Assembly (NCBI GenBank): GCA_019307665.1
Contig: JAFDJC010000027.1
Coordinates: forward strand, 1-16,580
Direction of reading: 5' to 3'
Length of the DNA: 16,580 nt
From: Deltaproteobacteria bacterium
Lineage (GTDB): Bacteria; Desulfobacterota; Desulfobacteria; Desulfobacterales; SURF-7
The notes below the pieces were generated by a model. It did no database searches and had not been told where the DNA came from. It saw only the letters and a list, made by a program, of their open reading frames with translations. Position numbers and translations under genes: made by a program. This document shows positions 1-6,721 of this stretch, one piece after another. The stretch's first letter is position 1. The number at the start of each line of letters is the position of its first letter.

Positions 1-77
1 GGGCAAGAAGAGGTCCATAGAAGTTACACCTCTTCCTCGCATCTTGTGCTTCGCACCCAGACAACAAGTTGTCTGGG
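1..77. repeat. Cluster of three adjacent hairpins at the left edge
   Basis: Three inverted repeats follow one another. The first has 8-bp arms GAAGAGGT (7-14) and ACCTCTTC (28-35). The second is GTGC-TTC-GCAC (46-56). The third has perfect 10-bp arms CCCAGACAAC (56-65) and GTTGTCTGGG (68-77) around a 2-base centre. No open frame explains the segment. It could be a structured transcript end, a dispersed repeat or the edge of a small mobile element; the sequence alone does not decide. The pairing is seen directly; the role is unknown. Confidence 0.5.
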
Positions 78-198
78 CCACCCTATGGTAAGGTGAGTAT
101 GAATATCCTTAGTGGTATGCACTACCGCACTTAAACTTCAATGATCACCAAATCTTCTGACTTATCTATTGTCAGGGGACAGGTCTAATTTTTATTAA

Positions 199-228
199 AC
201 TCCAAAATAGCCTTGACTAATTTGGAGT
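199..228. promoter_or_regulatory. Inverted repeat (candidate operator) over the promoter of the first AAA ATPase
   Basis: Perfect 8-bp arms ACTCCAAA (199-206) and TTTGGAGT (221-228) surround the -35 hexamer at 213-218. A symmetric element across a -35 and the start of the spacer is a typical repressor site. The ATPase itself shows no DNA-binding domain, so the binding protein is not identified. Confidence 0.4.
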
Positions 229-240
229 ATGGGTTATTAT
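213..240 (+). promoter_or_regulatory. Sigma-70-like promoter of the first AAA ATPase
   Basis: TTGACT (213-218) and TATTAT (235-240) are separated by 16 bases, and each matches 5 of 6 consensus positions. The predicted transcription start lies about 7 bases further on, at or next to the ATG at 247. This implies a leaderless or nearly leaderless mRNA and argues against translation from the earlier ATG at 229, which lies inside the promoter. Confidence 0.5.
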
Positions 241-246
241 AGCCAT

Positions 247-1371
247 ATGAGATATATCACACAATATATTCTTGAGGATTTGAGAAAAAAAATGGTTTTC
301 ATCGGCGGTCCACGTCAGGTAGGTAAAACCACGCTTGCGGAAGCTATTCTTTCAGATTCATTTCCTGCCGGGCGTTATCTGAATTGGGATTTTGATGAAG
401 ATCGCCAGGACATTCTAAAAAAAAAATGGAGTGAAGATAATTCGCTGCTTGTATTTGATGAATTGCATAAATTCCCGAGATGGAAGACATGGATTAAGGG
501 TATTTATGATGTAACTCACACCAAGCATTCTTTCCTAATAACAGGTTCTGCACGTCTTGATGTTTATCGCAGGGGCGGAGATTCATTGGTGGGTCGATAT
601 CATTACTGGCGGTTGCACCCTTTTACATTGGATGAAATCCCAAAAGGTATTTCTCTAAAGGATGCTTTTCGTCGTCTTATGACTGTCGGAGGATTCCCTG
701 AGCCGTTTCTTGATGGTGATGAGCGTTCTGCAAGGAGGTGGCGGCGGGAACGATTTGACAGGGTTCTAAGGGAAGATGTTCGTGATTTGGAATCAATACG
801 CAATATTCAACTGCTGAGCATGTTTCTGGATATGTTGCGCCACCGAGTAGGCAGCAGTATAACCTTGTCAAATATTGCTACTGATCTCCAGATATCTCCA
901 AAAACAGCTAAATCCTGGCTCGAGGTGTTAGAAAGAATGTATCTTATTTTCAGTGTCCGCCCCTACACCAGGTCTTTACCACGAGCTGTGCTGAAGCCTC
1001 CGAAAGTCTATTTCTTTGACAATGGTGATGTCATTGGAGATGAAGGAGCCCGGTTTGAAAATCTTGTTGCGACATCTTTGCTGAAGCGTATACATTTTCT
1101 TGAGGACAGGGATGGATATCGTTACGAGTTGAGATATATTCGTGACAAGGAGGGGCGTGAAGTTGATTTTGTTGTTATTAAGGAAGACGTATTGGAAGAG
1201 TTGATAGAAGTAAAATATTCTGATGAAAGTATATCCAAACCTCTTATATATTACTCAAAACGTCTTAATCCCAAAAGAGCAACTCAAATTGTTGCAAATT
1301 TAAAAAGAAATTTCGACAAGGGCGGCGTAAAGGTTGTTGATCCTATCTCCTATCTGCGGAAAAGTATATAA
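247..1371 (+). CDS. AAA+ ATPase with C-terminal DUF4143 domain
   Basis: This is a cytoplasmic P-loop ATPase of the bacterial/archaeal DUF4143 family; the biological role of the family is poorly defined. From the ATG at 247 the protein is 374 residues. Walker A GPRQVGKTT is at about 21-29, Walker B LLVFDE at about 67-72, and a sensor-like TGSARLD at about 99-105. The C-terminal half is DUF4143: a small helical segment, then an EVDF...EVK pattern (about 306-323) resembling a PD-(D/E)XK nuclease fold. The start at 247 is preferred because homologues begin close to MRYI and because the ATG at 229 lies in the promoter. There is no clear Shine-Dalgarno, which fits leaderless translation. A second, distinct DUF4143 ATPase follows on the same strand. 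Often such genes are accessory and patchily distributed; possible defence or toxin-like roles are speculation. Confidence 0.88.
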   Translation: MRYITQYILEDLRKKMVFIGGPRQVGKTTLAEAILSDSFPAGRYLNWDFDEDRQDILKKKWSEDNSLLVFDELHKFPRWKTWIKGIYDVTHTKHSFLITGSARLDVYRRGGDSLVGRYHYWRLHPFTLDEIPKGISLKDAFRRLMTVGGFPEPFLDGDERSARRWRRERFDRVLREDVRDLESIRNIQLLSMFLDMLRHRVGSSITLSNIATDLQISPKTAKSWLEVLERMYLIFSVRPYTRSLPRAVLKPPKVYFFDNGDVIGDEGARFENLVATSLLKRIHFLEDRDGYRYELRYIRDKEGREVDFVVIKEDVLEELIEVKYSDESISKPLIYYSKRLNPKRATQIVANLKRNFDKGGVKVVDPISYLRKSI

Positions 1372-1488
1372 TTTTCCCCGTTCCTTGCTTTGCATCACCT
1401 CGATTTTTATCAATAATTACCAAGAAATTGACACAGGGGTAATTTATGGATCGAAAACAGTTAACGTTGACGTATTAAGGCAATTTAT

Positions 1489-1536
1489 TGTGATATAAAT
1501 CACATATTACGTCTAAAAAATGTGATTTATATCACA
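1489..1536. promoter_or_regulatory. Twin CRP/FNR-family operators upstream of the second AAA ATPase
   Basis: Two sites match TGTGA-N6-TCACA exactly at 1489-1504 and 1521-1536. They are reverse complements of each other, and their centres are 32 bp apart, close to three helical turns. Together they also form a 17-bp-arm inverted repeat (1489-1505 and 1520-1536) with a 14-base loop. The half-sites fit CRP and also HcpR, the CRP/FNR regulator of nitrogen-oxide and energy genes in sulfate reducers. Only AT-rich pairing and four T residues follow, so an intrinsic terminator is a weaker reading. Confidence 0.65.
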
Positions 1537-1590
1537 TTTTAGCCCTCAAATATCTTGACATATTCCCCTGCGTATGCCATCGTATCAACC

Positions 1591-2901
1591 ATGAAAAGAG
1601 ATATTTATCAGAAATTATCGGATTGGAAATCTTCTCGCAGACGGAAGCCGCTTTTATTGCAGGGCGCGCGGCAAACTGGAAAAACTTACATAATAAAAGC
1701 ATTTGGTAACAATGAATATGAAAACGTTGTGTATTGTAACTTTGAGGAGGACCCTGGTCTTGACGCGTTTTTTCAACGCGACTTGAATCCGGAACGTATT
1801 CTAACGGACCTTTCCATTTATTATAACCATGAAATAAGGCCGGATGCCGACCTATTGGTTTTTGATGAAATACAGACTTCGAATCGCGCCCTGAATGCCC
1901 TGAAATATTTTGAAGAAAAAAGAAACGATGTCCACATCATGGCGGCAGGCTCACTTCTTGGGGTAAAGCTGTCTGCTCCCGGATCTTTTCCGGTAGGTAA
2001 GGTAAATTTTCTCTACCTTTTTCCCATGACATTCATGGAATTCCTTGATGGCATGGGAGAGTCCAGATACAGGCAGTTGCTTGAAAATGTGAACGAACCG
2101 ATTCCATTGTCAGAAAGCTTTCATGCCTATCTCATTGACCTTCTTCGGAAATATTATTTTATCGGCGGTATGCCGGAAGCCGTAAAACACTTTGTGGAAA
2201 CCGGTAACGGAGCAGAGACAAGACAGATTCAGGAAGAGATCATTAAATCCTATATCATGGATTTTGCAAAACATGCCCCGGTATTCGATATGCCAAAATT
2301 GACTAGGATTTGGGATTCCATCCCCAGGCACTTGGCAAAAGAAAACAAAAAATTTATTTTCAGTGCCGTAAAAAAAGGCGCTCGCGCTCGGGAATATGAG
2401 AATGCATTGACTTGGTTAGAAGACGCCGGCCTCATCCACCGGGCAACAGCGTTGGAGGCTGTAAAACATCCTTTAAAGCACTATGCAGACAGCGGATGCT
2501 TCAAAGTCTATGCAATGGATGTCGGTCTGCTGGGGGCCATGTCAAGGTCACCGGTTGAACTGTTGGCGCATGGGGATAGACTTTTCAATGAGTATGAGGG
2601 CGCATTTGTCGAAAATTATGTTGCGCAGCAATTAATGTCACATTCACAGCCGTCACTTTATTACTGGCGAAGTAAAGGGGGTAAGGCGGAACTTGATTTT
2701 CTGTGTGAATTTGGCGGTCGGATCTATCCTCTTGAAGTTAAAGCCGGCATTAATCCCCGGAGTAAAAGCCTACGTTCATACGATTTGCAGTTTGCACCGC
2801 CTACTCTCGTTAGAACTACGTTGCTAAATTTTAAAAAAGATGGAAAAATTTTAAACCTGCCGCTCTACGCTCTATCTACGTTGTCTAAATTTATCACGTA
2901 A
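1591..2901 (+). CDS. AAA+ ATPase with C-terminal DUF4143 domain (second, non-identical)
   Basis: This protein is 436 residues from the ATG at 1591. The Walker A motif GARQTGKT is at 25-32, a Walker B DADLLVFDEIQ lies about 60 residues further on, and a sensor-like AAGSLLGV follows. The C-terminal DUF4143 part ends in an ELDF...LEVKAG pattern like a degenerate restriction-endonuclease-type core. An in-frame TTG at 1555 would add 12 residues, but the homologous N-terminus normally starts just before KRDIY, so 1591 is chosen. No Shine-Dalgarno is visible. The gene differs clearly from the preceding ATPase and is not a recent duplicate. It is separated from it by 219 bases holding the twin TGTGA-N6-TCACA operators, so it is probably regulated on its own. 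It converges on the deaminase gene with only 21 bases between and no obvious terminator. Confidence 0.88.
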   Translation: MKRDIYQKLSDWKSSRRRKPLLLQGARQTGKTYIIKAFGNNEYENVVYCNFEEDPGLDAFFQRDLNPERILTDLSIYYNHEIRPDADLLVFDEIQTSNRALNALKYFEEKRNDVHIMAAGSLLGVKLSAPGSFPVGKVNFLYLFPMTFMEFLDGMGESRYRQLLENVNEPIPLSESFHAYLIDLLRKYYFIGGMPEAVKHFVETGNGAETRQIQEEIIKSYIMDFAKHAPVFDMPKLTRIWDSIPRHLAKENKKFIFSAVKKGARAREYENALTWLEDAGLIHRATALEAVKHPLKHYADSGCFKVYAMDVGLLGAMSRSPVELLAHGDRLFNEYEGAFVENYVAQQLMSHSQPSLYYWRSKGGKAELDFLCEFGGRIYPLEVKAGINPRSKSLRSYDLQFAPPTLVRTTLLNFKKDGKILNLPLYALSTLSKFIT

Positions 2902-2922
2902 AATAGAATTCCGTTAAAAGAC

Positions 2923-4230
2923 TCAATCTGTCATGAAATATTCGGAGGCGGCGACTGCATTCATATCGATTGTTAAAAGTTTGCGATTCCTCATCAGCAT
3001 CCTGCCGGCAACCATAACATCGCGTACATCTGAACCTCGGGCGGAATAGACAAGATGTGAAAAAGGGTTGTACATGGGAATCATATGGGGTTTTTTAATA
3101 TCAACAATAATCATATCAGCCTGTTTCCCTGGTTCAAGGGACCCTGTCAAATGATCAATGCCTATGGCTCCGGCACCATCAATGGTTGCCATTTTCAAAA
3201 CTGTTTTTGCATCGAGAATTGTGGGATCGAGATATTTGACTTTCTGGAGCTTTGCTGCACAATCAATCTCAGACAACATATCAAGGTCATTATTGCTGGC
3301 ACAGCTGTCGGTTCCAATTCCGACAGTTATACCGGCATTTAATTGTTCCTGAACAGGTGCGATTCCTGATCCAAGTTTCATATTGCTTTCCGGACAGTGA
3401 GAAATTTTTGCTTTGCGGGTAGACACAATTTTTATATCCATTGCATCCATCCATACCCCGTGGACGATCAATGTATTTTCGTCAAGCACGCCGATCCTGT
3501 CAAGATACTGGAGAGGTGTTACGCCATGGTTGGAAAGCATGGTTTCTTTTTCTCCAGCGGTTTCAGCAGCATGGATTTGAAAAAGGAGTTGGTTTTGATC
3601 TGCCGCTGCCTTTGCTTTTTTCAACGTATTTTCGGAACATGTATAGGCTGAGTGGCAGAAGATGGACGGAATGATCAGATCGGTCCTTCCCATCCATTTT
3701 TCCGTAAACGCAAGAGCATGCGCAACGTTTTGATCAGGGTTATCGATACCCGGTGCCGGATAGTCGATAACACCATGCCCCAAAACAGCACGCATGCCTG
3801 TTTGACGAACAGCTTCAGCGACGCTGTCTTCATAAAAATAACCGTCACAGCACGTTGTTGTTCCTGAAAGGAGCATTTCCGCACAGGAAAGTAATGTGGC
3901 CATGTATACGGATTCAGGATTGATATGAGTCGCCTCTCTAGGAAAAATATGGTTGTTCAACCATTCCATGAGAGGAAGGTCGTCGGCAAGACCTCTAAAC
4001 AGGGACATGGGTAAGTGCGTATGCGTGTTGATGAGGCCCGGCATGACAATGCCCCCTTCGGCATCTATTATGTCTGATGCATCAGGTTTCGCCTCTGAGC
4101 CGGTTTTACCGATCATTACGATTTCATTATGTTGAACAGCAATCCAACCGTTTTTGATCACATTGTCTTCAGAATCGCACGTCACCAATAGGCCGTTATC
4201 GATCCGTATGTCGATCCTGTCCTGTGGCAT
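2923..4230 (-). CDS. mtaD: Amidohydrolase: 5-methylthioadenosine / S-adenosylhomocysteine / 5'-deoxyadenosine deaminase family
   Basis: This cytosolic metal-dependent deaminase converts adenosine-type nucleosides with modified 5' ends to the inosine form. It is 435 residues from the ATG at 4228-4230. Metal and catalytic residues of the family are in order: H70 and H72 in NTHTHLPMSLFRG, H220 and E223 in IHAAE, H257 in IVHGVW, and D308 in GTDSCASNN. The start is fixed by GGAGG at 4237-4241, six bases upstream of the ATG; an adjacent in-frame TTG (4231-4233) is less likely. The gene overlaps the phosphorylase by 35 bases, so translation is probably coupled. Together they would turn MTA or 5'-deoxyadenosine into hypoxanthine plus a sugar 1-phosphate, disposing of by-products of polyamine synthesis or radical-SAM enzymes. 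The exact substrate (SAH, MTA or 5'-deoxyadenosine) cannot be read from the sequence. Confidence 0.9.
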   Translation of the reverse strand: MPQDRIDIRIDNGLLVTCDSEDNVIKNGWIAVQHNEIVMIGKTGSEAKPDASDIIDAEGGIVMPGLINTHTHLPMSLFRGLADDLPLMEWLNNHIFPREATHINPESVYMATLLSCAEMLLSGTTTCCDGYFYEDSVAEAVRQTGMRAVLGHGVIDYPAPGIDNPDQNVAHALAFTEKWMGRTDLIIPSIFCHSAYTCSENTLKKAKAAADQNQLLFQIHAAETAGEKETMLSNHGVTPLQYLDRIGVLDENTLIVHGVWMDAMDIKIVSTRKAKISHCPESNMKLGSGIAPVQEQLNAGITVGIGTDSCASNNDLDMLSEIDCAAKLQKVKYLDPTILDAKTVLKMATIDGAGAIGIDHLTGSLEPGKQADMIIVDIKKPHMIPMYNPFSHLVYSARGSDVRDVMVAGRMLMRNRKLLTIDMNAVAASEYFMTD

Positions 4231-5050
4231 CAATATCCTCCACTATTCTTTGAATAATAGTGTCGACCTTTAGGGCGGATTTTTCAGCGATTTCAAGCAC
4301 TTCTTCCAAGGTTACGGGAACAGGATTTTCAGGGTCGTTGATATTGGTTATGATTGAAAAACCGATTATTTTCATTCCGGCGTGAACACCTGCGATCGCC
4401 TCACAAACTGTCGAAAAGCCGACTGCATCTGCCTTGATGATGCGTAAAAACCTGGTTTCAGCCGGTGTTTCGAGTGATGGCCCGCGCAGACCGACATAGA
4501 CACCTTTTTTTATTGGTATTTTTTCCTGTTCTCCTGCTTTTTCCGCAAGTGTTGAAAGTTTTTTATCATATACCCGGGTCATATCCGGAAAACGAATTCC
4601 CCAATCATTTTCATTGGGGCCGGCAAGAGGGTTGACGCCGGTTAAATTAATATGATCGGAGATCACCATGATATCACCAGGGCTGAATTCATGGTTAAGG
4701 CCGCCTGCGGCGTTCGAAATTACCAGGGTTTTCACGCCAAGTTCCTGAAGCACCCTTACGGGGAATACGACTTCGGTCGGGGAGAATCCTTCATATAGAT
4801 GGAAACGTCCCTTCATGACGATTACCGGTCTGCCTGATATCTTTCCTGATGTTAAAATTCCGGGATGGCCCTCAACTGTTGACACCGGGAAATGAGGGAT
4901 ATCTCCATACCCGATGGAGAATTCAGGCAATATCGAGGAAGCAGCATTTTGAAGACCTGTCCCGGTCAATATCCCGACGGCAGGCGTTGTTTTTATGCGG
5001 TCCCTTAAAAAGCTGACAGCTTCAAGAATTTGTTTTCTATGTTCCGCCAT
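4196..5050 (-). CDS. Purine nucleoside phosphorylase, class I trimeric (PNP/MTAP superfamily)
   Basis: This cytosolic phosphorolytic enzyme is 284 residues, the normal length. Family motifs are in order: phosphate loop GTGL (30-33), GHPG (61-64), GRFHLYEG (81-88), NAAGG (113-117), GPSLET with E194 (human PNP E201), VGFST (211-214 region) and ITN with N236 (human N243). N236 is the residue that selects 6-oxopurines; MTAP has Asp there. The human 5'-OH ligand His257 lines up with Leu248 in PVTLEEVL, and the human Met219 position is Phe212, so the 5' pocket looks hydrophobic as in MTAP. This suggests 5'-methylthioinosine or 5'-deoxyinosine as substrate, matching the overlapping deaminase. That is inference from alignment by eye; ordinary inosine/guanosine phosphorolysis remains possible. 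Only 41 bases separate it from the cytochrome gene upstream. Its own Shine-Dalgarno is weak. Confidence 0.92.
   Translation of the reverse strand: MAEHRKQILEAVSFLRDRIKTTPAVGILTGTGLQNAASSILPEFSIGYGDIPHFPVSTVEGHPGILTSGKISGRPVIVMKGRFHLYEGFSPTEVVFPVRVLQELGVKTLVISNAAGGLNHEFSPGDIMVISDHINLTGVNPLAGPNENDWGIRFPDMTRVYDKKLSTLAEKAGEQEKIPIKKGVYVGLRGPSLETPAETRFLRIIKADAVGFSTVCEAIAGVHAGMKIIGFSIITNINDPENPVPVTLEEVLEIAEKSALKVDTIIQRIVEDIDATGQDRHTDR
4237..4241 (-). promoter_or_regulatory. Strong ribosome binding site of the deaminase inside the phosphorylase gene
   Basis: GGAGG on the minus strand lies within the last codons of the phosphorylase, six bases before the deaminase ATG. It decides the start of the deaminase and shows that the 35-base overlap is functional rather than an annotation artefact. 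Confidence 0.75.
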
Positions 5051-5091
5051 AGCGCTTTTTTGGTAATGCTACTTTTTGATATTTGTTCTTC

Positions 5092-6423
5092 TTATCTTAG
5101 ATTAATTTTCTTTTCAATTTCAGCCATCGTTATAACAGGCAGTTTAAATTTACCCTTTTCTGAAGCAACATCCAAAATTTTCTGTGGAGCACTTCTATAT
5201 AACAGGCGGGCGTTTACCATTAAACTCTTCCAGCTGCCTGCCGGCAGCTGAATCATTTCACGTAAAGATTCCAGAGGCGGTATCCTTTTGTCGTGAAGAA
5301 TTTCACGCGCCTTTGCAATATTATGTGTTGGATTTCCTTTTCCATCTCCGAATACAGTATTAAAAATTATTGTTCCTTCAGGTATATAGTTGTCCTTGTC
5401 AAGTTTTCCTGATGAATAGATTACTTTGTTCCGTTCATTCCTGACTGTAATTTCCAGCCACATTTGGCGAATATCGGTTACTCCGGTCGGCAGATAGTGG
5501 CCTGCCCCTGTATTTTTTACTATAAATGTTAACTGACCTTTTTTTATTTGTTTATGATCTATTGAAACTGAAGCTGTATTTTTCAATCTTTCTTCGGCCA
5601 TTTTTTGCTTTGTTTTATCGTTCGGTATAGAACTGTTTGCCCCTACAAAGTAATGTGTGAAGATGTGTTTTCTAGTAGGGCCGTCATCTGATGCCTGTCC
5701 TCTGTTTTCAGGTCTAACCGTAGCTCCTGTTGCAGGAATATTAGGTTTTTGATACATGTGACATCCCTGACACGTCACTCTTTTTTGAGGATCAGCGGTG
5801 TTATACGGTCCCTTTTCCCATTCTTCATATGTTGTTTCTAATTTTGTCCCAAAAGCGACATGCCTTACATCATGGCATGTTCCACAAATCTTTGAACTGG
5901 TATGAAATTCTGAAAATTCAGTTTCATGAAAATCAGAAACAGAGTCGGCAAAAGGGCCTCTCTTGATACCCGGATCTTCTTCCCCATTCCCTGGATCAAG
6001 TGCCAGGTCATTGTTATACATTTTTTTAGCACCTGTTGCGATGTGGCAGTAATCGCATTGAATGCCATGCAATGCAAGTTCCGGAATTTTCTTTTTATCA
6101 TCTGATACTTTTTCAGGATATCCGGTGATAACGCCGATAGGCACGTGGCACTTGACGCATGATTCAGCTTCCACGATTTCATCCGGGTCCGTTAATCCGG
6201 TGCGCAAAAATTTTGAAAGCAATAGATATATCGGATCCTTTTCTGCAATATGATGCATTGAATTTTCCCACTGACTGAAAATTTCACCGTGACAATCGCC
6301 ACAGGTTTCCGGCGATATAAACTGAGATAGTCTATATTGCTCGGCTGCAAAACAGGATGACCCCGGTAACAACAGGGCCAAGGCGATTATTATGATTATG
6401 TTGAAAAGTTTGTTATATGTCAT
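5092..6423 (-). CDS. Periplasmic pentaheme cytochrome c (cytochrome c554-like)
   Basis: This is a secreted electron-transfer protein of 443 residues. An N-terminal signal peptide (KLF, then a run of Ile/Leu to about residue 20, with cleavage near SCFA-AEQ) precedes five CxxCH haem-binding motifs: CGDCH 41-45, CVKCH 89-93, CDYCH 123-127, CGTCH 180-184 and CQGCH 218-222. Scattered His residues (57, 58, 119, 166, 174, 188) could be distal ligands. The second half has no haem motif and begins with a beta-rich segment (NTGAGHYLPTG, WLEITV) seen in related multihaem proteins of anaerobes. An AGGA Shine-Dalgarno sits five bases before the ATG. It follows the rubredoxin by 44 bases, consistent with cotranscription. 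Redox partner and substrate are unknown; it is probably a periplasmic electron carrier rather than a defined reductase. Confidence 0.9.
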   Translation of the reverse strand: MTYNKLFNIIIIIALALLLPGSSCFAAEQYRLSQFISPETCGDCHGEIFSQWENSMHHIAEKDPIYLLLSKFLRTGLTDPDEIVEAESCVKCHVPIGVITGYPEKVSDDKKKIPELALHGIQCDYCHIATGAKKMYNNDLALDPGNGEEDPGIKRGPFADSVSDFHETEFSEFHTSSKICGTCHDVRHVAFGTKLETTYEEWEKGPYNTADPQKRVTCQGCHMYQKPNIPATGATVRPENRGQASDDGPTRKHIFTHYFVGANSSIPNDKTKQKMAEERLKNTASVSIDHKQIKKGQLTFIVKNTGAGHYLPTGVTDIRQMWLEITVRNERNKVIYSSGKLDKDNYIPEGTIIFNTVFGDGKGNPTHNIAKAREILHDKRIPPLESLREMIQLPAGSWKSLMVNARLLYRSAPQKILDVASEKGKFKLPVITMAEIEKKINLR

Positions 6424-6467
6424 TTATTTCCTTTAATGTTCGGTGTTTAAATAAATCAGTTGCGGGT

Positions 6468-6662
6468 TTACTCGCTCCCGGGACCTGCAAGAGGCTTGAA
6501 CGCTTTTTTACTTGCGCCGCATATGGGGCATTTCCAGTCATCCGGCAATTCATTAAACTGTGTTCCTTTTCCTATCTTTCCTTTTCTGTCTCCCTTGTCA
6601 GGGTTGTAAATATATCCGCAATTTGCAGTCCGGCACTGCCACATTTCTTCTGGTTTCGGCAT
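6468..6662 (-). CDS. Rubredoxin, Rd-2 type with C-x4-C first knuckle
   Basis: This is a small cytosolic one-iron electron carrier of 64 residues. Iron ligands are C10, C15, C45 and C48. The second knuckle CPICGA and the LPDDW motif (39-43) are canonical, but the first pair is C-x4-C (CRTANC) rather than the usual C-x2-C. The same expansion is known for rubredoxin-2 of Desulfovibrio desulfuricans, and a longer basic loop (about 20-33) is also present. Start: ATG with AAAGGAA about nine bases upstream. It lies 52 bases after the sigma-54 regulator and 44 before the cytochrome, so the three may share a transcript. Role inferred as an electron donor in oxygen or peroxide detoxification or another soluble redox step. 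Confidence 0.93.
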   Translation of the reverse strand: MPKPEEMWQCRTANCGYIYNPDKGDRKGKIGKGTQFNELPDDWKCPICGASKKAFKPLAGPGSE

Positions 6663-6698
6663 TTTCTATTTTCCTTTCACATTGTTTTTAGGCGACTT

Positions 6699-6721
6699 CT
6701 TATAAATAGGCCTCTTATAAG
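6699..6721. repeat. 7-bp-arm hairpin over the regulator stop codon
   Basis: CTTATAA (6699-6705) and TTATAAG (6715-6721) flank a 9-base loop and overlap the TAA stop of the sigma-54 regulator. The stem is all A/T except one pair and lacks a T-tract on the minus strand, so it is a weak candidate for a processing or attenuation hairpin between regulator and rubredoxin rather than a terminator. Confidence 0.3.

Noticed and set aside
131..184. Minus-strand open stretch ending in DLVIIEV before a stop
   Set aside because: Only 17 codons, bounded by a stop upstream and without a start; indistinguishable from chance.
1555..1590. TTG start for the second AAA ATPase, adding 12 residues
   Set aside because: The family N-terminus begins at about KRDIY, and the TTG is part of a TTGACA that may be a -35 box. 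The ATG at 1591 is preferred.
2902..2922. Terminator between the convergent ATPase and deaminase genes
   Set aside because: The 21-base gap has no stem-loop or T-tract; no terminator can be claimed.
5865..6182. 105-residue minus-strand frame inside the cytochrome gene
   Set aside because: It is out of frame with the five CxxCH motifs and has no ribosome site or recognisable motif; a shadow of the cytochrome.
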